From Ceratopteris richardii (taxonomy: Eukaryota; Streptophyta; Polypodiopsida; Polypodiales; Pteridaceae), in the NCBI GenBank assembly GCA_020310875.1, contig CM035433.1, positions 107,871,758 through 107,935,757 of the forward strand: a stretch of 64,000 bases of DNA, in the 5' to 3' direction. Positions 38,955 to 51,134 of this stretch are shown piece after piece (position 1 is the stretch's first letter; every line of letters begins with the position of its first letter). The notes below the pieces were generated by a model. It was not told the origin of the DNA. It worked only from the letters and a program-made list of their open reading frames with translations, and ran no database searches. The position numbers and the translations under genes were made by a program.

Positions 38955-40439
38955 TCACACACCTAAGCCTCCCTTTATACTTCTTAGATTCCCCTTGGTT
39001 AGCTCTCCTAAAGGCTCAAAGTGTCTGACTAAAGAAAGGGTTTATCTCGGCGATACCACTTCCTGACGATACTGCTCTCGGCGATACTGCTTTGACTGCG
39101 ATACGATACCAGAATCACACGATACGATACGAGACCATGCCCACGATACGATATCAGGCACAGAGGCGATACGATACCAGTATGGTGTCGCGATACTACT
39201 TTGGGAAGCAGACGATACGATACCCCTGCCGCACACGATACGATACTGGAACTATGACGATACGATACCAAAGGATTCCAATGATACGATACCTGATCTT
39301 CTGCCGATACGATACCTGTGTGATTTCGCGATACTTACTCTAGGAGGAAACGATACGATACCACCGAATTTTTGGCCGATACGATACCTGTGACAGTATC
39401 GCGATACGATCTTTAAACTTCGACGATACGATACTAAGTATAGTATCGCGATACTTCCCTAGGAACTCCACGATACGATACTAGAGACTATGACGATACG
39501 ATCTCACGATGGTGTCGCGATACTGTCCTTAGTGGGAGACGATACGATATCACTGTAGTAAGCGCGATCGCGATACCGACTTGGCTACACGATACCAGAA
39601 TGGTATCGCGATACCAGGGTCGATGACCAGCGATACGATACTACCGCAATTGCGCGATCGCGATACCAACTCAGGGTCACGATACCAGCGCGGTCTCACG
39701 ATACCAAGTTAGGTATCAAACGATACGAAATTGACGGCGAATATCGCGATACAAGGGAGTTTTGGTGTCGCGATACCAGAACTCAACCGATCGCGATACT
39801 CAAGCCAAATCACAAGAGAATGTGGAAATTTTCTCACCCCCTTGCAGCTCTTACACTCCTCCTCCCTTCTAGGCCTCTCTCTCACACAACAACTCAGAAA
39901 TAACTTCTCTTTACCCCCCCCGCGATACTGCGCACTGTTTTAATCACGTTTTGTGCATGTTTCTAGTGCTTTGAGTGAATGATCTTGATAAGAACTCACC
40001 TTTGTCTGCTCTAGCTTGCCCTTTCGGTTCCAACTCTCACTGAAATGGCCTCGAACGCACGATACCAGATCCACGATACCGGTCGCTGTCGCTCATGATA
40101 CCAGAGTTCCAGCAAGTGTCAAATGAGTCAATTTTTTGGGTTTTTATACTTTTTGGGACAGAACTTGAAATTTTGGTCTATTTTTTGGTGAAATTTTTGG
40201 GTTTTTTGCCTATTCCTACTTCTCCTCTCCTCTCTTCTCCTCTCCTAAACTAACCCTAACTCTTCCTTCTCTTCCCTCCTCCTACACTTAAACCTAAAAC
40301 TTATCACACACACCTCAAGGATGAGAAGTGACAAGTGCTGAAATGGAATACTACTCGTCAATGGACAAATTCACCTCTACAAGTACGATTCGATCACACT
40401 TGCTCTCTAACTATCACGAAGGCAACTTGGTGGAGTGTG
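38955..40439 (-). other. Leader of gypsy M
   Basis: About 1.5 kb between primer site and gag ATG. It holds the CGATAC array (39050-39797), a C/T-rich stretch (40211-40290) with TCTCCTCTCCTCTC repeats, and two further CGATACC copies near 40060-40080. No conserved frame. Confidence 0.85.
39050..39797 (-). repeat. Leader array of GTATCG/CGATAC units (element M)
   Basis: Roughly 45 copies of CGATAC, many doubled as CGATACGATAC, alternating with TCGCGATAC copies every 40-60 bp. GGTATCGCGATACC (39602-39615) is a perfect 14-bp palindrome centred on TCGCGA; a near-repeat of it is GATCGCGATACC. Same location as the arrays of N and P, with a different unit. Confidence 0.9.
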
Positions 40440-40457
40440 TCCCCGGCAACGGCGCCA
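40440..40457 (-). promoter_or_regulatory. tRNA-Asp primer binding site of gypsy M
   Basis: Minus strand TGGCGCCGTTGCCGGGGA, six bases from the LTR end at 40464; same site as in P and N. Confidence 0.93.
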
Positions 40458-40463
40458 AAAACG

Positions 40464-41359
40464 TGTGTACTTGAGCCGCAATGACTCAAGGACTTGTACC
40501 AATGAGACTATACCTCAATTGCAATACAAGTGCATATAGTGGAGTCCTTTGCACACATTTAATTATCAATCCGAAGGAATGACTTACCAAGTGTATGAAG
40601 ACTTTTGCACACATGATAGAAAATGAAGTGAGTTAACTATCCAAGCAAGAGAAAAGACCAATACTACCCACACCTACTGATAAACTGGAAGTGTTGCCGC
40701 AAACCTACTTTCAGCAGTTTTGGTTTTTTGAGGTTTTCTCCCAGCCCAGAACTCCGAACATAGGCAATAGGGTACTCGTTTCGAAGCTCTCGACAAGACG
40801 AATCCAACGGTGGTGGTTTCACTCAATTCTGACCACTCTGCTGCAAGTTATGGCAGAAACAGTGAATTACGGGAACTACTAACACCCGCGTTTTTGCTTC
40901 TCCTAGCTTACACACGCACTACAGCCACTCAAAACAAGGGGGAAGGGGTAGACAACAGTCCTACACTTGCATTTCAAGCATCACACACACATACATGAGC
41001 AAAATGAAGATCAAAATCAGCAAGGAAGAGGCAAACTCGAAATTTCAGAAGTGCCCTTCTTCACAATGACAAGAAGTCCTTTACAATGAGTCACTTTTGA
41101 CTTATATACTAGTGCCCTAAGTTTGGTCTTTTCACACAAGAGACCGGCACTTTATTCACTAAATTGCTAACTTCCTACTAATGTACATGGGTAATTCACT
41201 AATCTTCTGAGTGGATGCATCTAGAGGACTCCTCTAGTGCATTTACAACGGAAAATATATACAAAAGTGGTTATGTTACAAAAAATTGTGTGTCCAAATC
41301 GGAAAAATTTTGGGGCCCGTCTTTTTTCTCTGCTTTCTGCGCTCTTTAGCTCTGCAACA
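40464..41359 (-). repeat. 5' LTR of gypsy M
   Basis: 896 bp, identical by eye to 24404-25299; TATATAAG is the reverse of 41101-41108. It would drive the genomic RNA toward lower coordinates. Confidence 0.95.
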
Positions 41360-41364
41360 CAATA

Positions 41365-41455
41365 ATTAACTAAAAAGAATCAAGTGACTGATACCAATTG
41401 ATCGGCAACGAGGTTGTACTCTGGGCAAAAAATTTTGGGCTAATCAGTTAGGCAT
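41365..41455 (+). other. Leader of gypsy P, second part
   Basis: The last 91 bp of the P leader, resuming after M and its target duplication CAATA (41360-41364) and leading to the gag ATG at 41456. Confidence 0.85.
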
Positions 41456-44400
41456 ATGAACCTTAGATCAGGACGACACCTAGCACGAGAGAGACAAAGC
41501 CTTAGGTCTTCAGAGGCTAGTGTCAATCACACTGCAAGGTCTTGGGCTCAGCAGTTGAGCCACCACTCAAACTACCCTAGCTCTGAGACCAGTGAGTCAG
41601 AAATGTCCCAAGGCATGGACAGACCTACGGGAAGTTCAGGAGTGCCTTACCTATACAGGGTAGAAGGCCCTTACAAAACGCAGCTGGAGTACCTTAGGAC
41701 CAACCGATTAGGTGCTAGCATCTATGAGGACGGCTTAGGAAGATCTGTGGTCCAGATTAAAAACCCTGATCAATCCATTGGACTAGAGCACCTAGCTGTC
41801 AAGTTTGAAAATGGTGCATACCTGGACAAAGAAGGAACTATATATGTAGTCACTAGTCACCCTGATAGGACCGATGACTTTGGGAATGTAATCTCAGAAG
41901 CGGACTTAGGTGACCTGGAGCAAGGGAACATGGGTGCGGAACCTAGAACCCCTCGAGGTAAATCAGTTCTCACTAGGATTATCACGCCTGAATGGGTCCC
42001 CCAAGACAACAAGAGCATAGAATTGCTCCTCAGTCGAGAAACTGATGAAGCCTTTTGGAGGTATAAGTCTAATCAACCGACAGACATAGGAAATATCATG
42101 ATCTATGAGTTTAAGGATCCGGATAGCCCAGGCAGAGTGACCTATTTAGATCATGCTTCAGAACGGATCTTCGTGGTGACAGAGAATGATAGGCATGCCT
42201 ACACTTGGAAGGGTGAATTCATTTTCCCCCAACCAAGATCAAATGTATCCTATGGTCACCCGGGGGCTGGAACTTCCCAAGCTCATGGTACGCAAAGAGA
42301 CAGAAGTAGAGATAGACCGGAAGTAAGTTTTGCCAACCCAGTGGGCAGAGAAAGAACGAGAACAGAGACGAATAGGGTAGAACCTGAGATGCATAGAGCC
42401 CACAGGAACCAAAGAAATGTAGATGGATTCCCTCTGCCGAGACATAGAGAGCACACAAGAACTTTGAGACCCACCCAGCTAGTTAAGTCCATGAAGAATT
42501 ACTTTGACGGCACAGGAGATCCCTATGATCATGTGGCGGAGTTCAAGCAAGTCTTGAGAGCTGAACAGGTTGAGGACCTGTTCACGCAGTACAATGCCTT
42601 CGGTCTAACCCTTAGGAACACGGCCCTTACATGGTTTCAGCCATTAGATGAGCGTCAGTTCAGGAGCATAGACCAACTCCTAGAGGCATTCATTGTAGAG
42701 TTCTCTAAGAGCGGCATAAGACACAATACATCCTCATTGATTCACAGCTTCAAACAGACCCCCCAAGAGACTGTCAGATTGGCCGGAAGGAGATTTAGAC
42801 AATACCTTGAAAGGTGCCCTATTTCGGAGCTACCCACATCTGCTAAACAAGTAGCCTTATTCCTTGACGGATTGCTGAGTTCAAAATTGAGATCCTACGT
42901 GTATCTGAAGGACCCTAGGACTATAGAAGAGTGTGTTCATATGTGCATTGACATTGAAGATAACCTAGGGGAAGAACTAGAGCTTTCCAAAATCTACAAA
43001 GATTCAGATAGTGCATCTAGCCACTCTTCCACGCAATCTACATCAATTGAGGAACTCGCTGAGAAGGTAGCTCAGAAATTAGGTGTAACTAGCAAACAAA
43101 TCCCAAGGTTTGCCCCAACGAAGAGGTGCTATACATGCGGTGGCGACCACATGGCAAACGTGTGCCCCATTATGGCTCAACCCCAGGTCAATCCAAATAG
43201 CCAATATTGCACCATAGAACGGAAGTACACAAATCACACTGCACAAGATTGCCCATACAACAAGCAGGCTGTTAGGCAACCCTACCCTCAACCCTACCAA
43301 CAAGGCAGATACCAGAACCAGTATCCTCCACCACCACAATATGCTAAACCCCAACAAACCTACCAACCACAATATCAGGCCCAACAAAGACCCCAACCGG
43401 TGCTAGCTCAACAGCCTCCAAACCCCGCTAACGTGATTCCGGTAAAGTATGCTGTTGCAGAAGAAAACCTGAATAGGGCCATAGTTCCAGTAACCCCATT
43501 GATCTCAGAAAGTGACCCAAGTGACCATAGCTTTGACTCTACACATGTCGATAGTCCCCAGGCTTACTACATGCAGTCTCCAGAACATGGTGAGTCTTAC
43601 TATGGTGAAGAACCAAGTGAACCTAGTTGGGAGTCAGATTACACGAACGTCATGTATGCAAACCCCAACCCCAGGCCTCAACCTAGGCAAGTAAGACCTC
43701 CATTCCCAAGAGGACCGTGCTACAGATGCCAAGGAGATCATCTCATTCGTGATTGTCCCTTGCCCTCACCTACACAACCCCAGTCAGTGACTATCCAAGG
43801 TTTTTGCCAAGATTGTGGAAAAGAGCATCTTTTACGAGATTGCTCAAAGAACCCCAATAATATGCCAAAAATCACTCCGATCAATGTGATTGGGTTAGTT
43901 GTAGATTCCTCAGGAAGCGTCACTTCCACTGCACCAGTGCAGGTAGTCACTAGAGCTCAGGCATTGCAGCAAAACCAAGAGACAAACCAGGATAAGAACT
44001 CAGTGGCTAGTGAAACCGAGAGCATAACAAAGAAAAGGACTAGAGCATGGAAAGATAGTCGAGAAAGAATGAAACGACAATGGGCCAAAAAGATGAGTGA
44101 GCTTGAGGAAAGCATAAGAGAAACCAAAGCGAGGATAACTGTACTCACAGCTCAAACTCCCTCTCACATCACCCCGCCTCCACCACTCCCATCTCCATCC
44201 GACTCACCACCTTCCCCACCGCCTCATCAAATCCCACCACCCCCTAGAGTAGGATCAGTCCTAGCAGATCCCACTCCTGAAGACCTAAACATGATGCTTA
44301 AAGCATATCAGGCCAGAATCCAAGAAGGGCCAAACGTCACGGATCATGACAAGTGCTATCCTAGAGCTGACCTAGAGATAGAAAGAACCAAACTGTGCGC

Positions 44401-47400
44401 GAAAATGGTCGCATTGGCTCAGACTATGTTTGAAGCCAGTCGCCTTTTCAATTACTCGGGCTCAGCCAAGACGCAATTACACTTGGATGGATTCCTAGAA
44501 AAGTTAGAGAGGATAATTGCAAGATCTGACAAGGAAGAAAAAAATCAGGAGAAAGGAAAAGCAAGCAAAAACCTGAGCCATTCCCCATCGGAAGTTTATG
44601 CAGCCAATTCCACTAAACCAGACAACTTCCCCTCCTTAGAAAGAATAGAAAGGCTAATTGCACAATCAGAAAAGGAACCTGTCCCTCAAAGAAAGGAAAG
44701 GGCGAGAGAACGAATAAGCAATCCTCCCCAAGAAGCTTGTGCTCCAGCCATTTATGAGAGCAAGGAGAGAGCCAACGGAAGAATAAGCCCTCCTTCCCAG
44801 GTTGCTTATGTGCCCAATTCTACGGAGCCGGACACTTCTTCTTCTATGAATCGGTTTGCACCAGACTTCCTACGGGAGATTCAAGAAGACAAATGGGAAA
44901 ACGAAAGCGAGGTCGCCCCTCCTTTTGAACTTGTGGACGATGCACACGACCAATTCCCACAAGACATCCCATCCATCTACGGGGAACATGAGAGTACTCA
45001 ATCTCACGAGAGATTGGACTTTGAATCTAATTCCATACAAGAGTTACCCCACTTCACAGGCCCATGGGAAGCAAAATCCACGTGTATGAGAGCACCCACA
45101 GTCATGGTAAGGAACGACGACTCAGTCATACCAAGGAACACGGAGGTAGTAACGAACACCAAGGTGCAGCGCAATCTCACTTTGAAAGAACTGCCTGAGG
45201 ATAGACCAAACGCGGGGAAATATGCAGCCAGTCGAGTAACTGAAGTTGCAAAACCTCATTCCCGGGTAGGATCCCAGAGGACAGTGCCAGAAATTCCCTT
45301 GGATAAGATAGGAGATATGTGCGAAGGTGAAGAAGGGAACACCTATCTTCCCATTACCTACCAGGACTACACCACAAAGGCAATTTTGGACTCAGGTGCA
45401 GGAGTTGCAATTGCCACCACCTCCTTATGGAAGCGTTGGGGCAAGCCGGCACTCAGGCCGACGAGAATGAAATTGCAGATGGCCGATGGTCACATAGAGA
45501 GACCCCTAGGATTGCTAGAAGGAATAACTCTCACCACTTGTGGTGTCGAGTTTGAACATACTTTTGCCATATGTGACTTCAGCAAAAATCATGCCTATGA
45601 GATGATTTTAGGAAGACCATTCATGCGACAGTTGCAAGTGGTACAGGATTGGGGGACCAATTCTTTGTACCTGCAGCACTTAGGTGTTACAACCAAAGTC
45701 AATCTCAAGGATTATTCTCATAGAGATGTCCCTCCTATCCAGTGGAATCCCATTCATAGAGCCAAAGATGATACGGAATCTGTGCATTCCATAGGGTCAG
45801 GATCCTCCTGGATGCACGAAGACACTCACTTATGGATGTGCAAAGTAGCAGTGGAGGAAGAGAAGAGAGAAAAGGCCAGAGAAATAGGTGCAAACGAAAC
45901 TCATAGACCCATTCAAGACCCAACCTATGCACCTGTAGTTTTTCCTGACGAGGAATTTGAACCCCATGGTTGGGCAGAAATTTTAGCAACAATGGACGTA
46001 GCCATCAATGAAGAACAATGGACACCTCACTGTGATGAGGATGGCTATGACATTTCAGTCTTCTCCATAGAGCCAATCATGGGAGAGGCAGTTCTAGAAG
46101 AATGTGAACCTAGCCCTGATGCATTTGAGGATGCAAGTGACTCCGATCTAGAGTCAATCATTATGGACCCACCATTTGCATCAGATGAAGAATACTTCCA
46201 TGAAATAGAATTTCAACCCCAGAGGCATGGAGAGGTTACAAATGATGTAAGATTAGCAACGCATATGACCCCTAAGGAAGAAGGAAAGAAACGAAAGAAG
46301 AGAGAAGCCTTACCAGAAGAGGAAGAATCTTTGTTTGAGGTCCCAGAAAATTTTAAGAAGTATGAGATAGATGACAGGAGAGTCATGATAAGAATGCCTA
46401 AACGAGAGGCACAATCAGGAGAGGCCTATGATAACAAAGAAACCACCAAGAAAATAGTAGTGGCCATAGAAGAAGGAGGGGAGAGATGCACGTATATAGG
46501 CCATGACCTGACAGAAGAAGAAGAGCATGAATTGATTGCCTTGCTAAGAGAATACAGAGATGTATTCGCTTGGAGTTACAAGGATTTGAAAGGTGTTGAC
46601 CCTGACATATGCTCACACACTATCCCCATGACCTCAGATGCCAAACCCTCTAAGTAAAAGCCTTATACATATAACGATAATTACGCTGCTAAGATCAAAG
46701 AAGAGATAGATAGACTGGTGGAAGCTGGATTTATCTATGAAATTGAGCACACTGAATGGGTATCCCCCATCGTAGTGGTGCCCAAGAAGAATGGCAAACT
46801 GCGTGTGTGCATTAACTTGAAAAAGGTTAATGCCGCCACAATCCGAGATAACTATCCGCTTCCCATCACAGAACATCTCTTAGAAAGAGTGGCAGGCAAG
46901 GAAGTGTACAGCTTCCTTGATGGATTTTCGGGCTACAATCAAGTAGCCATAGCTCCAGAGGATCAGCATAAGACAGCCTTTGCCACAGAATGGGGCATTT
47001 TTGCTTTTAGAGTAATGCCATTTGGGCTTACCAATGCACCAGCTACCTTCCAGAGGCTGATGTGCCATGTGTTTAAGGAGTTCCTGAGGAAGAGTTTAGA
47101 AGTCTATGTTGATGATCTCTGTGCTCATTCCAATGTTAGACAAACCCATATTCCTGAACTCAGACAAATCTTTGACAAATGTAGAGAATATCAGGTCTGC
47201 CTGAACCCAGAAAAGTGTGTTTTTATGGTCAGGCAAGGCAAGATTCTAGGACACATAGTGTCAAAGAATGGCATATCTACCGACGAAGAAAAAGTGAGAG
47301 CCATAGCAGAGCTACCTAGGCCAAAGAATGTCAAGGAAGTACAAGCTTTCATGGGGCATTGTGGTTATTATCGACGATTTATACACATGTATGCTGTCAT

Positions 47401-50400
47401 TGCAAAGCCCATGTACGGACTTCTGACAAGCTTTGAGTGGACGGATGAATGTGAGAATTCCTTCCAAGAGCTTAAACGAAGACTATGTTCGGCACCAATC
47501 TTGACCACACCAGATTGGAATAAGCCATTCCATGTTCATGTGGATGCATCCAATTATGCTATTGGATGTGTGCTTGCACAACCTATTGGTGAAGGTAATA
47601 TGGATCTTCCAATTGCCTATGCCAGTAGACAATTGAATGCGGCTGAACGGAATTACACCACTACCGAACGAGAAGGATTAGGCATGGTATATGCAGTTAA
47701 GAAATTTAGACACTATTTGCTTGCAAATAAGTTTAAATTTTTTACTGATCATCAGGCATTATTATATCTTGTAAACAAGCCATGCAATACAGGAAGATTA
47801 GTGAGATGGTTTCTCTTGCTAATGGAATACGATTTTGAGGTTGTGGTAAGAAAGGGTAGGACTCATTTGAGAGCAGATCATCTCTCTAGGCTCACATCAG
47901 GAGAAGCCCCCCAAGGAGTGTCAGATGACCTTCCTGATGCTTACTTGTTTAATTTGGAAGTGGTGCCGCAATGGGCTAAGCCATTAGTGCCAGTATTGAC
48001 ATACGGGCCTAATCATCCAGTGATAAACACACGGAATAGAGAGGTTGTAAGAGCCCAAAAGTACCACATCATGGCAGGAAGCATGTACAAGCACACAGAT
48101 CAAGGGATCTTGGCTTGTTGCGTAGAAGAGGATGAGTATGCTAAATGGTTGCAATTAGCACATGTAGGTGCACTAGAGCAACACCATTCAAAGCAACGAA
48201 CTTTACAGACTCTAAAGAGACTCGGAGTGCATTGGCCAACTATGGAGGCTGATGTCCAAAAGTTGTGCAAGGAATGCCCAATCTGTTGCACTAAACCACC
48301 TGTGGAACATGCCACTCTCTATCAAGTATCCATTGTGCCAGATTGGAGTGAACCTCTAGTATCATTCTTGAGGACAAACACATTCCCTCCAGACATGACT
48401 CTAGCTAGAAAAAGGAGTTTGGAACAAGAAGCCCAGGATTATTCACTCGTTGGTGATAATCTATACAAGCGCGGTAAGGATGGTTACCTGAGACTGTGTG
48501 TCCATGAAAGTGAGTATCTTAAGATCTTAGAAACTGCTCACCAAGGTGTAGCAGGAGGACACTTTGGACCAGATCGGGTGATCAAGGCAATATTGTTTGC
48601 GGGCTTCTGGTGGCCTACCCTTCACATGGATGCACATACCTATGTGAAACGGTGTGATGTCTGTCAGAGGACTCAGTATCCTATACGCAAAGATGAGATG
48701 CCACTGAAACCTATGATGGGTGGACGTGCATTCTCTAAGTGGGGAATAGACTTCGTAGGTCCTATTAATCCCCCAGCTAAGGGTTCTCATGCGGAATACA
48801 TCATTGTGGCAACAGATTATCTCACCAAGTGGGTAGAGGTAAAAGCTACAACAAAGAACGATGCTCAGACAACTGCCAAATTCTTGTTTGAGAATGTGTT
48901 CACAAGATATGGGCTACCCATAGAACTAGTAAGTGATAGAGGCACTCATTTCTTAAATGAAGTGATTGAAAATCTACTCCAAGAATTCTTGGTAATACAC
49001 AAGAAGTCTGCCCCCTATCACCCTCAAGCTAATGGACAAGCAGAGAGCACTAATAAGATTTTATGCAATGTACTGACGAAATTAGTGAACACTAAACGCT
49101 CTGACTGGGACAAACAGCTACACCATGCTGTTTGGGCATACCGAGTTGCCTACAAAACGGTACTCCAAGCCACCCCCTTTCAGATGGTATTCGGTCAAAA
49201 CGCTGTGCTACCCTTGGACTTCCTGATTCCTACATTGAGAGTAGCACAAGAGTATGAATGGACAGGTCATGAGCTCTCCTCTAGGATCTTGGATCTTGAA
49301 CGATTAGGAGAAACAAGACTGAGAGCCGCTGCAGGAATATATGCAGCCAAGAAGAGACAGAAGGCATACTTCGATGCCCATGTGAAGGATAAAGGCTTGA
49401 AAGCGGGAGATCTAGTCTTAGTCTATACACTGAAACAACACGCGAGGAAACTAGAAAAGAGAGGCTACGGACCTATGATCATCAATAGGATCTCCACAAG
49501 TGGAGCAGTACAATTGGCCACATTAGAGGGTGATGTTCTCCCTAACTATATTAGCAGATGCAGAGTCAAGTTGTATCAGGAAACCCTCACGGAGGAAATG
49601 CTGAGCCGACTCAACACTGCTAAGAAACGCAAAGAGGAAGAAAAGAGAATTAGAGAAGAAGCTCAAGCAGAGGCTTTAGAACGCATCAGAAGGATGAAAT
49701 TACGAAGGCAAGGTAGAGATCAGCCTGGAGCGAATGACTATGCAGGCCAAGGATTTCCCATAGCCATGTGTGAAGTTGCAGGAACAAGCTCGAATAGAAT
49801 AATTGATAGACGTCCTTTCATAACCATAGACATAGGACAAGGAAAGAGTACAAGGACCGTAAGAGCCTTGATTGACTCAGGTGCTGCCACTAGCGCTGTT
49901 AAGTTGTCTTACTGTCAAGAGTTACAGTTAACTGTCCATCCTGTGGAAGCATACCTCATAGGATTGGGAGGCGTGGAAACCCCTTGCATGGGCGAGGTGG
50001 AACTTCCCCTCTACATTCACGAGGAGGCAATGACCGTTAAAGTACTAGTGTGTCAAGATGAGGATCTCACTGAACCTCTCGTCTTGGGTCAGGATTGGAT
50101 CTATGACCAAGCAGTCAATCTAAACCTAAGAAGTGGACTTCTCCAGGTTTGGGTCAATCATAGTCACGTTACAGTAGAATTAGACAATGGAGCACTCAAG
50201 GAACTAGGAAAGGCACAGACTCCTGGTCCTTCCAGGGGTACACATGAAGATGACCATGCTGTTCTTGTCCAAAACTATGTGTTGCAGAGGAATGATATTC
50301 ACAAAAAAGGAGTCAGGAATGCAACGGAACTCCCTTCTTTTCCAAAGGCTAGAAGGCGGCAGCAACCCAAGGTGGATCAAAGGCAGAAGAAGCAGAGTAC

Positions 50401-50929
50401 TACCTATGTCCGAGATCAAAAGTACCTGCGCAGCAGAATGGCCCAGAAAATAAACCAGGTGTGGGTGCGGAAAGGCGAACAACCGGTTGCACCACCGTCA
50501 ACTACACGGGCAAAGCCTCTTATTAGTGACCAACAACACGACGCTAATGAGAAGTCTTTCAGAAATTCTTCTGCTAAAATAAAATCTATTTGGGTGCCCA
50601 AGAAGTCGATGAAGGCAAGCCCACAATCAGGACAAATTTGGGTGCCTAAGGCTTGCTGGATGGCACAAGTAGCTACGCTGAGGCCACAACCTAAACAGCA
50701 TAACGCAGCTATGCATACTGCCAGTATTCACTCGTTCTCAACTCTCAAGAACACACCAAGACCCAAGAACGTGCATGTAATCAATTGTAAATGGGTCCCA
50801 AAAAGGCCTCGTTTTCAAACCACGACACCGGGAAAGCTCGGTAGAGACTCTTTGAAACCGAAAGCAAAGCCCATTCACTGCATTTGGCAGCCTAGGGCCT
50901 GTAATAAACCCCCCGACCCCAATTTGTAA
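41456..50929 (+). pseudogene. Ty3/gypsy gag-pol polyprotein with one stop (element P)
   Basis: 3158 codons in one frame, interrupted only by TAA at 46655-46657, where M and decayed G have a Gln codon. Domain order as in M: gag core (42500-42830); knuckles at 43127, 43208, 43719 and 43806; Pro-rich linker (44170-44260); retropepsin 1 (A-I-L-D-S-G-A near 45387, I-L-G-R-P-F near 45605); RT (46718-47300, Y-V-D-D-L at 47104); RNase H (47527-47895); HHCC module 1 (48158-48290) and module 2 (48535-48670); integrase core D (48748), D (48935), E (about 49043); GPY/F-like block (49460); retropepsin 2 (A-L-I-D-S-G-A near 49875, L-V-L-G-Q-D-W near 50085); W-V-P-K tail (50455-50910). The stop falls just before RT, so this copy makes gag-protease but no RT unless it is read through. 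Confidence 0.93.
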
Positions 50930-51134
50930 ATCCATACCCACTTACTAACTGCAGTAGTCTCATAGGACAACACAAGCACTACCTACACACACTGTCTTCA
51001 TGCACTTACTAACCACTAACTCATCATCCATCTCATGTTAATGTTGTAACGGGGACAACAACGGATCTATTCTGTCCATTACGATGTTAACACTTGGCTC
51101 TATATTCTCACAGAACCAACCAGCGAACAGGGCC
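50930..51134 (+). promoter_or_regulatory. Intergenic gap of P with candidate 3' splice site
   Basis: 205 bp between gag-pol and the post-pol ATG. It holds CTTACTAAC-type branch-like sequences (50940-50950, 51005-51020) and TATATTCTCACAG (51101-51113) ahead of ATG 51135. M and G have comparable acceptors at the same place. Confidence 0.5.

Larger units (their letters stand above)
24404..41359 (-). mobile_element. Ty3/gypsy element M, apparently intact
   Basis: 16,956 bp on the minus strand, inserted in the leader of P with target duplication CAATA (24399-24403, 41360-41364). The 896-bp LTRs look identical, so insertion was very recent. It has a primer site (40457-40440), leader array, a 3103-codon gag-pol without stops (38954-29643), a 1240-codon post-pol frame (29508-25786) and a polypurine tract. 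All expected catalytic residues are present. It is the best candidate for an autonomous, possibly active member of the lineage. M and P proteins share domain order but are clearly diverged, so they are separate families. Confidence 0.95.

Noticed and set aside
42219-42492. Minus-strand frames inside P gag
   Set aside because: Three overlapping antisense frames in the same place, as expected by chance opposite a long ORF.
46655-46657. TAA in P gag-pol as a programmed readthrough stop
   Set aside because: M and the decayed copies have a Gln codon here and the stop lies between spacer and RT, not at the gag/protease boundary; a simple C-to-T nonsense change is more likely.
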